64,000 nucleotides of DNA from Acanthosoma haemorrhoidale (Eukaryota > Arthropoda > Insecta > Hemiptera > Acanthosomatidae): contig OV884011.1 in assembly GCA_930367205.1 (NCBI GenBank), forward strand, positions 103,965,139 to 104,029,138, in the 5' to 3' direction. Position 1 is the stretch's first letter. Each line of letters starts with the position of its first letter. Shown here piece by piece: positions 50,801 through 62,800 of this stretch. The notes under the pieces were generated by a model that saw only the letters and a list, made by a program, of their open reading frames with translations, was not told the DNA's origin and made no database searches. Position numbers and translations under genes: made by a program.

Positions 50801-53800
50801 AATGCATTCAAGAATGTCATGGAAAAGAAGCTTTCCAAGTGTTAAGTAATGGTTGGTTTCATTGATGACTTTTTCTTTTATCTTCGTATATTACAATATT
50901 GTTGTGCCAACATCTTCACCTCCAATAAATAGATGTTATCCTCTTCTCGGACCAGAAAACACGCTTTCCATATTTTATCAATAAATCTTTGGTGTTTGTA
51001 TAGAGAAAGGGGACTAGTTCACAATCCTGACACGACACGAGCTCACTAGGAGCGCGGGCGTAGTAGGCCCCTAATTGGCCAAAATAAAAAGCTCTCTCAT
51101 TCGCTGTTGGTAGGAATGACCAGCCTACATATGGCCGAAATAATTCTGGGCTTTTTCAGACAGTCGGAATCAGACGTTTAAAGTGAACACTGCTCGTGTC
51201 TGAGTGTGAACTCACGGTTATTCCATGACAAAGTAAACTACCTATCATGGATAAAAACAGGACCACCGAAATTTGCATTTTCGATGCTATTCTTACGGCG
51301 GACAAAGGGGATGAAATTCTGTCCAGCATGGTAGCTAACTGCTTTTGCCGGAGGAGCAGGGGGAAGAAGATAATAAGCAATAGATGTTATCCTCTTCTCG
51401 GACCAGAAAACACGCGCCTAGCTTTCCATATTTTATTAATAAATCTTTGGTGTTAGTATATAATGCCAGCGTCACATTGAATTCAATGAAAAAGATACGC
51501 GCCATTAACCACGTCATAGTTTGTGTCGTGACGTTCAAGGAACAGAGAGGCGCCTCGCAATGCTATCGATGTCAAGAATTTGGCCACACACGAAACCACT
51601 GCGGCCGGAAATTAAAGTGTGTTAGATGTGTGGGACCCCATGAGGTGGCGCAATGTCCAAGGAATGATTCTGCCCTGCTCAAGTGATCTAACTGCGGCGA
51701 GGCTCATCCGGCGTCCTACAGAAAGCTGCGGAAAGAGGAAGGAGCTTCTCGCCAGAATGAAACCAGCCCCCGACAGAATGCAGCCCCAGCAGAAGAAGCG
51801 CTGCCAGAACGAGCCAATAATGAGGCCGGCTCCACCGCCATCTATCAACGCTTGGAGGAACCCGCTCTTCCAGGACAGAGATGAAGAACCAGCTGGCCCC
51901 TCCACGTCGAGAGCGGCCCCCACCTCGTCGAGAACAGCTCCCAAAACATCAGAAGACAATTTTAAATGTAAGTGCCTAGATCCTAGGTTAAAGTTTCTGA
52001 CAAACGACCAGCGTCAAGACCTTGAATGCAGACCGGAAAGGCAGTTGCCTTAGTTGATTTCTTTAGCCAAATGTTCATGTTCTTTTAAACAAAATAATTA
52101 TGGCAAAAGATTATATTTAATTACAAATAAACGAAAAGAAACTTATATTAATTATACTTGTCTATATTTTTTTTTTCAATGGTATTATTTGTTAATCAAA
52201 TTAACTCTTCTTCCTGGTACAACTTCTCTTCCTTTCCGCTTCCCGGCCAACAACAAATAACTTACAGAACTTTTTATTTCATCACTTGACTCAGACACAT
52301 ATATCACAGGCTTATACCACACAACTATACTATCTTATGTTTTTTTCATCCACTCTCAATTGTTTTTATTTTGCCTTCTTGATAAGTTGGATTAAATCTT
52401 TATATTTAAAATTCTTATATACAAACTCCACAATATCTAATATCACAACATTCGGGTCCGCTCCGATTTAAAAAAAATTTTGAGCTTGTCGATAAAAAAT
52501 TTTTCATTCCACTTTACTTTTTGAATATACTATTCACTTTTTTAGCACTTTAACAATTTGCATTTTCTTATAATTAAATGACAATATCTGATTATGTGTC
52601 ACCAAAATTTTACATTTCAACCATTTACATCACAAATGTAATTGTACCTTACAGACATCTTAACTTTTAACTATAGTACCATAAATTTATAATTTCCAAG
52701 TTTTTACATTGCTGGGTTGACAATATCTTCATAATAAAGTATTAATTACTTTTAAATTTCGAACTTTTATATAGCTTTTAACATTTACCAACTTGATTGT
52801 ACAAAATAAACACACTAACATTTTAGTACATTAGAATAAAATTCAATTTCAAAGTTTTTACATGTGTCCGATTGACACTATTTTCATATAAGGTATTAAT
52901 GAATTTTAAATTTTTAATTTTTTCTATAGATGTTAACATATTTGATTGTCCAAATAAATATTATACCATTTTAATACAATACAATAAATTTCAATTTAAG
53001 TTTTTACTTGTCTGATTTACTTTATTTTACAATAGGTTTTTCAATTAATTTTAATTTTCAAGTTTTTAGATAGATTTTAACATATTGACAAATTTGATTG
53101 TACAAATAAACATACTAACATTTAAACATTATAATAAACTTCACTTTTCAAGTTTTTACTTTTGTCCGATTGACATTTTTTTATAATAGGTTTTCAATTG
53201 ATTTTAATTTCTATTGTTTATATAGATCAAGTTTTATATGTCATCCGATTATCATTATTTCATAATAATAAAATATAACTTTTTCTTCTTTTTTTTTATA
53301 ATTGTACTCTATGGAATTAAAAACCTCCCTGAAATTATTCTTAAAGTTTTTCCTTTTATTTATTTTCCTGTTGTTCCAACTAAACTCGCAAAAAGGGTTT
53401 TCACTAAAATGATATGAAATTTTAAATTCAAATTTATCCCATTCCAAACTTTTAACTATTGTACTTTTTAATTTACTTATAATTTCTACTGGGTCAAAAC
53501 TTTTAAATCGTTGAATCTCTAACTTATCATGATTATTAATTACTCGTATTATATCACGATTAATTACCGATTTAGTTTCACTAGAATTACTAGTTATTTT
53601 AATTGTATTTTGTTCCTTTATATTTTTTATATCCTCCATTTCCTTCTCCTTTTTATTACTTTTATCATTATTTTCTTTTTTATATGCATCTAAATCATTT
53701 TTAATTAAATGTTCATAATCATGAGTTTATTTTCGGTTTCTAAATTAACTTCTTTAATGTCATTTTTCTGATTTTCCAGTCCCGGTTTTAAATCTGTTTT

Positions 53801-56800
53801 TAAAATATGTATTTTTTCATCCATTTCTACATTTAAATCATTGAAAGAATTTTGTAACTGTTGTTCAATTCTTTCACATTTATCGTCAATTTTTAAAAAC
53901 AAATCATTAATTTTATCTGCCAATTTATCGATTTTATTAGATAATTCTAATAAATTTTGTTCATTTTCTTCTTTTATTTGTTTAAAATTTTCTACCATTA
54001 ATTTTAAAATATTGTCCATCTTATTCTCCTCCTTATCTACGTATCTATCAATTATACTTTGCTCATTTGGATCATAATTTAAACTTTGGTTATATTTTTC
54101 CATGACTGAATTCTATCAATATGAATCTTAATCACAAATACACTTTTTAGCCCTAATCTTTATATCAAATTTAAACACAATTTTCGTGACACTATCTAAA
54201 CAATCCTTTAGCCAGATTACTTCGTTATCAGTCATTACGTTGGGCGCCAAATATTAAAATATTTACGTTCTTTTAAAAGGTAACGTAATTTTATTCTTAT
54301 CTTTAACTTTATTTTATTAGTTATTAACTGATGTTTAAGGTTCTTCTAACAAAATTCATTCTGGCCAAAGATTATATTTAATTACAAAAAAAAAACTTAT
54401 ATTAATTATATATAAATACTTGTTAACAATTTTGCTTCTTCTTCTTTTATCCTCATCAATTATTTTCAAACCAAATCAGTTCTTTTTCTTTTCTTGCAAT
54501 GGCTCTTCTTGGTTCTGCTAAGTCCAATACCACTAACTAAAAGAAATTTTAAAGTTTTTCTGACACACAATTTACAGCTAACATGTATCACGGGCTGATC
54601 CCAATACTAGATGAGTATAATGCTCTGTGTGTTTTCATTCTCACAACAACAACTATATTATCAAAGTTTTTCCATTATCACTAGACCCAGACACCTATAC
54701 ACTAGGCTGGTCCCATAACTAGATAGAGAATTATTCTGTGTGTGTTTTTATCCTGACCACACAACTATACTATCTTTTGTTTTTTTCATCCACTCTCAAT
54801 TGTTTTTATTTTGCCTTCTTGATAAGTTGGATTAAATCTTTATATTTAAAATTCTTATATACAAATTCCACAATATATATTATCAATAAAGAGGTTTTGG
54901 AAAAAAAAAGTATTAGTATTGAGAAAGGGGACTTGTTCACAATCCCGACAAGGCTAGAGCTTACTAGGTTATCCTCTTCTTGGGCCAGAAAACACCTTCC
55001 TTCAATGGGAGATGCTTTGGGCTCAATTCATACTTTACAAAAATTGTCCACAAGATGTTCTGGTAGCTTCACTCATCTCATCTCTGGCATAGACCTGATG
55101 TAGAATATACATAGTACGTCAACGCAGATACTATTATTGTGATAAAAATTTAACAGCTTTTTTTTATCACTCATGTCAATTTTCAATTTTAACTTTTATT
55201 AATTCATTATCAAAAAAATCAAAATGTGAAATAGATATCTTTCACTGGTTGTAATACTCTTTGTATTGAATTTCTTGTTTTATGTTATTGTTTCTTATCA
55301 ATATATAAATTTATGCATTCTGAATTTAAGTTCACAAAAACACATTTGTTATTTTATATTGTAAGATTTTGTTTATTTATTTGTCTTACAATATTTACTG
55401 AAATTAGCTAAAGTCAACAAACATGGTCAAACAATTTAACATTTTTATTTATATATTGTATTACATGGCTTATTTCAACAAATTAGCCATATACAACTGT
55501 GTAAAGAGTTTGTCTAATTTCTCCGGAGTACTAATACTCTGAAATAATATTATAATTTTTACTGTATTGCATTACAAACAACAACATAGGCTACAGGCAT
55601 CTCCAAATCAACTATTTCAATAATTTATAGTACAGTCGTTCAATCCAACTGCTTGAAAACAGTAAAGTTAATATCATTATCATAACACTTTAATTTGAAT
55701 TTTTAATATATATTGTTTATAATATATAGTAGTGACATTTGATAATGATTGTGTGGTTATTAAAAGCAATTATGACAGCCATCTTCTCCAATGCCTGAAA
55801 AGTCCCTTCCTTCTGTGGGAACTAAGGAAGTAAAGCAAATGTCATCTGCTTCCAACTCAACAACATATAATAGTTGGCAAGAAGAAAATAACTGTGGTGT
55901 GTAATTTACAATACAGTGTTCTTCCAAACAATCTTCCCCACAGTTCTAATATTTTTATTTTAATAAACTTTCCATAACTGGAAATGAGATTTCTAAGAAT
56001 AGTCTGAAAACAAAAAATTGTCTATGAAGTGAAATTATTAGAGAGGAAAGACCCAGAGTAAAAATAAAAATTCAGTGCCACTCTTATGGCAAGATTCATA
56101 ACATTATGAACAGACTTAAAAAAATTCAAATTGTGTGATCAATCAAACAATTAAAGAGTTTTGTTAGCACTATTAATGACTTTTTGTTATAATAGTCTTC
56201 TAAAGCACCACGTATAATACAGGTAGCTTGAATTTGTGGATCAGGAAGGCTATGGTAAAAAGGCGGACAAAAAAGAAGATGGCGAGAGCAGTTGTTGAAT
56301 CGTGTGTGTAAAAATGTAAAATTTTGGTGACACATAATCGAATATTGTAATTTGGTCCTGAAAAAGTGCACTGAAATAAAAAAAAAATATTTTTTTTATC
56401 GACAAGCTCAAAAAAAATTTAAATAGGAGCAGACTTGAATGTTGTGATGTTTGTATTGTGTTATTTAAATTTGGAAATTAGCGGGAATTAAAGGGCGTTA
56501 AACAACCCGTGGATTAGGAAGGCTATGGAAAAAAGGAAGATGGCGAGAGCAGTTGTTCGTCAGAGATCACGGTAGACGTCACAACTGTAGAGAGAAAAGA
56601 AGAGTATGGAGAACGTTGCAAATGTTTGATGTGATGGAACCTGAAGTAGGAACAACCAGAGGAGGAAGAATTTGTTGAAAAGAGAGCATTGAGGAAATAG
56701 CAGTGGAGGTAACTGACGGCGTGGCGTACAACAGAAAGTGAGCAATTAAGGAAGAACGGGAGCGGACTGGACAGTCGCGAGAGGTAGTGGGTGAGAAAAA

Positions 56801-59800
56801 ATAATATAATAATAACCATGGTTAATTGTTAAGAATATGCATGCTGAATAAAGTTATTTATTAAAAAATTCTCCTTTTGCCAGTCATTCCTTTTTGCTAT
56901 TAACAGAACCAGAACCCTCAAATAATTTTATAATAAATAAAATAATTTCAAATTTAATTAAAAACAACATTATGTATAAGAAAACATCTATTGTTTAATT
57001 ACAAGTAATGGATTTATAATTAACCCTTCTTGGTTTGCATTTATTGCAGCTTAGAGGGTTTATTTATTTATATTTTTCAAATGGTTTCTTTTCGTTTTAG
57101 CATCTTAGGCTCAAGTTTTTGTTTTAGGAAAAATGTAATATATGTGAAACAAAGGTTGCAAAGAAATTGCTAATAAATACACTTCTGATTAACACAATCT
57201 AGTTATAAAGTCGAACTACCTTCCAAAATATCATGCCTCTAAAAAAAACATTGGTTGTGTTAAAGTTGTGAACACGATGTCAATCTTCCAACTGAGCCAT
57301 CTTGTGCTGAGTTGATTTCTATCTTTAGCGGGTTTCCCTTAACCTCACAATGCATATGTAATAGCAGTATATAATCCTACTGGTTTTAAAGAAGAAATGT
57401 ACCTGCCATCTAATCCAAATAATATACCCACATGTCTAAAAACAAGTCTATTGAATTACTTGAAACTTAACTTACCTTAAAACGTGTAAATGTGCCATTG
57501 GTCAAACACACACTAAATGAGCTAGGCAACCTGCTCAACTATCACAAATCATGTTACATAACTTCCATTTTAGGCACATTCAATATAAAATAATTGTTTT
57601 TTCTAAGAGGTGACTTCATTAATTGAGCAAACTAAGAATTGAACACAGAACATAAAAGAATAATAAAGCTAAAAAGTTAGTGAAGGGGGAGGGGTGTATG
57701 ACCCTTCTCGGGTCAAAAAAAAAAAACTGCAGGTAAATAAAATCATGCCCTTTTCTGTAACTGCTAAATAGAACTTCAGTTAAGTTTGGTGAAAGTGAAT
57801 GCCCATTGTCTTCTTGCATATAACATGCAGGTTCTTTGAAATGTCAGGTGGCAGGGGAGCTATTAGTCTTCTCCTATCGAGCCAATAGAGTTCTCAGGTT
57901 TTAATGTGGAGAGTGTGAATGAATCTATTACTGATATATTCATAATTGAATAAATTTGTTTGGTTAAAGATAAATTTTTAATGAAAAAGTTTAGTTTCAG
58001 AATTAGGATAGTTCTGTCATTATTGGTGTGGGGTGGGGGTATAAGGAGTGTAAGAAGTTCCTGTAACTAATCAACAATTGTTAAGTTGCTTTTGAAATTA
58101 AAATTGTGTGCATACGCTGACATAGTTATGTACAATATTGGAGATAATCTGTTGTATACAGATGTAATGGTGCCCCTGTTCTGGCCAAGTACCATAATAT
58201 TTAATGTTTGTTTGGTTATTTATGTTATTGTGGATTTAATTCGAGAATGAGATTGCAAGAGAGATAAAAAAATATGAATGATGTGTGACAGGTTTTACGT
58301 TGACAATGGAAAACATTTTTTTTTTCTATCTGTTACTTTAACTCCTACAGAAACAAAGTGATGAATGATGGGGAGGTGGAGAGATGACAAATTAACACCA
58401 TCACTTCGATCCTACCTGTATTGCTGTCAGGATCATTCTGATGTAAGTTTTCTTCATTAAAGTTTATAGATAGTTTGTTCACCAAATCATCTGTATGTAT
58501 CTTTTTTCATGGCTATTCATTCTCTTTGAAGGTTTTGATTCTTTTACTTCCAAAAGTATGACAAAGTCAATTTCTACTTTACATGATCGTAACAGGCTGC
58601 TTACAATACCCTAATTTAACACAATGCTACATCAAACTGTTAATCGTTTGAAATTCATTGGAACAAAAAACAAGACTTTTTTTGACTAATCTTATCCCTT
58701 TTCTCATGACATGGTGTGACTATTTGATTACGGCTGGTATTCCATCACAGCTCCGTGTCACAGGAACATATATTTTAACCAATTTAAACAGTAATTATGC
58801 AAAATTCAAGGCATGCTTCTCTACCAAAATTGACCATTTAAATCATTATGATCTTTGATATCAAAGATGCACAAGTCCTCTTCTGATTGCTTTACATCAT
58901 CCAGTTCTCTGAGTCCAGTCCCAGACATGCCTCTTGCTTTTAGCACCTTCTATGTTAATTAGTGATCAATAGTCTTGCTGTTAAAATTTTTAAATAGGGG
59001 TAGCATGAAGATTTATAAGTGTAAAGCTTCGTGTGAGGTCTGGATCAATATTTTAGCTGGGTAAAAGATTTACAAAAAAAAATTTAAGTTAACAATAGGC
59101 TGCAGGAGTTCATTTAAAGTAGATTGTCCTCCCCTTGTATTGGTCAACTCCTCTCCTGGGACTCCTGTGGAAGAGTGACAGCTATAATGTGCATTTATAT
59201 TCCCCCAAAATATAAATTGTACCATAAACCCATTGTAGGGGTGGTTAACTTATTTTGTTAATCATTCTTAGAATTGATATTTAATCTTTTAGTTGTGTGA
59301 TTGAGGTTATATTGCTGCAGTAGAATTAGTTTATATACCTACCTAAGGTAGCAATGAGAAGCGAACATTTTCCCTCTAGCGCCGGCCAGGACAGGAGTCC
59401 TTAATTCCTCAATAAGGAATTATTCCATATGTTTGTTGAAGGAAGGATCCACAAGTCTCAACTCATGTTTGAGATACTTAGATTCTCCAATTGATAGTGG
59501 TTGGCCTGATGCACATGCCTTAGTTTACTAAGGCCCTCTATTGCTCCAATGATCCATATGTATGCTGACCTATCTGCCATAAGGAGTCACAGTGGGAGAA
59601 GGGAGCAGATCTTAAAAATTACGACATGCTGATTGGCTTTAACAATATTAACTAGATGGATGAGCTATCTATGTTCGATTGGCTAGTAAGGTGAAAATAT
59701 ATCAACATACGTGCATTATTTAATTACACAATCAGTTATTTCATGTCACATAAAGTGCAACAATTAAAATTGTAAACTTTATTAACATTTGTTGCATATT

Positions 59801-62800
59801 ATCTAGTATATATAAATATGTAGGTTGGTTTGTTCATCAACTTTTTTAAACCAGCCAAGAAATTTCTCCAGTATACCTAATTGGGCTTGGGTACTATTCA
59901 CTATCTTGTACTAAGCATGAGGGGGGGGGGGTGTTACAACCTCCACATTCACTCACTTTTTCTCTTCCATTTAGTTCTGATTACTCTGCTCACTTCTGGA
60001 TAATTGTCAGATTCACACTAAATTGGCCACAAATACTAGTTGTTAGCTATTTAAGAAGGGGACTGCAAGTTGTCGAGACTCTATTAAACGGGTTTCCAAT
60101 CAATACTTTCGCTACTAATGATAATATTATCTGAGAACTCAATGCAACAAGTAATAAAAGCAAAATGTGTAGGTAAAATGAAGGATTTCCTTCTATCCAT
60201 ATCAATGAAATTTACTGAGAAGGAAGGTAGAGTCCATTTTTTTAGCTTGAAAAAAAAACTTAGGTTTGAAGTGAGGTGTGGGGAAAATCTTGTTTGCCCT
60301 TAAAACATTTGAGTATAAAACTGTTTTTTCAAAGAGCAGGTGAATATTAGGTATATAAAAACCATTTCCACTCCTAGTTACTCTGAGCTGAAGCAGACTG
60401 TACTTTTACATATTGATATTCCTATTACTAAGGGATCACCACACCAATTATAAAATGGTAGGATTACAAGAAGCTAAAGACACAGCACTCTATTATCCAA
60501 CAACAGCGTGTTATCTGACTATAACATACATTACATTTTATTGCGTGAACATCACCCAAGTTTCCTTATTCACTGGTAGTTTCAACATGATACATTTATT
60601 TTTACCCAATCAACTGGATTGTTCCTGCTCTGTTGTGAGGAAGTTTGAAATTATTTAATCCCTCAAACGGAGACAGAATTTTATAGATTAACTAACGCAT
60701 ATTTATTGATCTTTCTTATAATAAGTTAATCATTATAAATGTATCTTTAGTCGTTTCAATAATTATTATTTTGAAATTTTATGTTTGTGCAATAAGTTTT
60801 TGTTATCTTTATACAAGCAAGCAATCAACATTCTTTTTGTTTCTTTTAAAGATGTACGAATATGATGAAAATTCAATGGAACCCCATGGGACCAGCGAAG
60901 AAGTAGTAACACCTCTGAGTGAGAACCAAACCGACTTAGAACATCATCATCAGGTATGTCCTTTTATAATAAAAAAAAAAAATTTTATCTCCTTATATAC
61001 ACCAATTTATGGTTGAAAGGGCTGGGCTATCTTATCAGAAGACACTCACTTATTTAAAAAAATAAAATTGAATAATTTTCCATCCGGAGGTTTGATTCTA
61101 GAACCTTCATACCATGAAGCATTATCATTACGCTATATAAGGGTCCAAAATCAATGTTGGTTTATAAATAGTGTGTTTTAAAGTATACTTCATGTAAAAT
61201 TGCCTCAATTATGGCTAATAAATTTTTTAACAATCAATGAATATTTATGATCTGCTGCCTCTTGGTTTTGTGTACGCATTATTTGGTATATTGTAGATTA
61301 CTTGGTGGAAGCAGTTCTACTTTTCTGTCAACAAATATATGGTATCTGTTTGGTATCAAAGATATTTCTGGTTTTATCATTCCATTAAGGGCTCTCATAT
61401 GGAGTAATGGTTTGTATGACTGCTCTCTGGTAGGAAAGTCCTGGATTCAAATCGCCAGATGGAAAGTGAACTAATTTATTAACTGCTGATAGGACGAATA
61501 CATTAGGGGTTATCAGTTTAGGCTACTGAAAGAGAGATGTTAAGGTGGTTTAGGCACTCAAAATCTCACTCCAGCTAAACCATAGTATGTCAAAATGTGG
61601 CCCATTAATAAATTTGATAAAAATCTAGCATATTTTTTTCACCAGCCTAAGCTGATATTCCAATAAATTCACCCAACCATTTATAAATTCACAGTTAACA
61701 ATGAACTTTCCGGTGTAATGAATTTATATCACTCCTATAAGTATTAGTGTGCGGCTTCTAATAACCCATCTTTTTCAGCTCTGAAAGGTTATATAAGGAT
61801 GTAAATAAATGAAAAAAATTTGTATTTTCTTCTCTTGAATTATGTATATACTTAAAATTTGTTGGGTTCCTAAAAGTTCCTGTTAAAAAACTGTTCACAG
61901 TGAGTAACACATTTAAGGAGATCTGCCTGGTATTAAAGTATTTAATATATTAAATACTTAAATATATTATATAATAATTTATATTTTAATTCTCAATTTG
62001 TTGGCTCCTGGGTGAGCTAGCAGAAATTCGTTTGTGGTGAATTTCAATAGTAGCACATGTAATATATTTATAAAATATTTTCTAAATAAACAGTTGGAAA
62101 AAATATACATTGAACTTTTTGGAAATTTTATTTACTATTTTAGTAAATAATAATTGATTTATTTCTTATTATAAAGTAATAAACCTTAACTGAAATTTTC
62201 ATTTGTAAATATTTTCGATTAATGTTTTTAAATATTTTTTTAAGAATAATTATGATTTTGATTTAAATTTATTATAACAGTTGTTATCAATCAATGGAAT
62301 TGTGCCATTAGCTACCAGGAGGACCTAAAACACCTCCTTCTGCCAAGTCTGAACTAGCCCCTTCTTCTTTACAGCAATCTAACAAACCTACTTCACCGCA
62401 AAGCAGTGAAGAAGACAAAGAAAAAATCAGCCAAGCATCCAAAGAGGAAGCTAATAGAGTCAAAAGAAAGGTAAATAATTTGTACATTTTTTTTTTTAGT
62501 CTAAATTTTAAACTTTATATTGCCAATATTATTCAGTTTTGATAGTGTTATACTAATTTAAATAATATGAATGTAATTTAAAATATTTCAAGCTAAGTTA
62601 AATGATGAGCCCACTTTTTTTTTTAAGTGCCTGGTATTATTACTTAGACATTAAATTAGTATAATTGAATAGCTGCCACAAACAAGGTTGCAAATTTAAG
62701 AGTTTACACTAGCTAAAAAAATTTAATAATGCAATTAATTTATAACAAATTCCAAATGTTATTATTATAGTGAATATACATTTATCTTTTATTAGTTCTT

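Larger units (their letters stand above)
52060..54886 (-). mobile_element. Non-autonomous LTR retrotransposon
   Basis: Two directly repeated ends flank 1.8 kb. The minus-strand 5' LTR (54250-54886) is adjacent to a TGGCGCCCAACGT primer-binding site (54237-54249), the tRNA-Lys type used by many gypsy-like elements. The internal region has two gag-like frames, a tandem array, then a purine-rich tract (minus strand of 52451-52469) before the 3' LTR (52060-52450). No protease, reverse transcriptase or integrase is present, so it would depend on a relative for mobility. Confidence 0.8.
48147..60851 (+). other. upSET: Repeat-filled 12.7-kb span between upSET exons
   Basis: Contains a decayed arthropod repeat protein, a Jockey-like gag fragment, a non-autonomous LTR element and a second LTR piece, all listed separately, plus one candidate exon (55779-55898). 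Stretches 48150-49900, 54990-55770 and 56950-60850 show no identifiable gene. Short ORFs there are AT-rich chance frames. Confidence 0.75.

Noticed and set aside
51612..51959. 115-codon minus-strand ORF
   Set aside because: It is the antisense shadow of the LINE gag region.
54738..55103. 121-codon plus-strand ORF
   Set aside because: It runs through the LTR edge and adjacent repeat debris, antisense to the element, so it is not a gene.
57282..57302. A-box-like TGGCTCAGTTGG on the minus strand
   Set aside because: No B box or tRNA fold follows, so neither a tRNA nor a SINE can be supported.
58351..58440. Exon-like stretch with CCTACAG acceptor and GAT|GTAAGT donor
   Set aside because: All three frames carry a stop (TGA) within the stretch, so it cannot be a coding exon of upSET; it may be a pseudo-exon.
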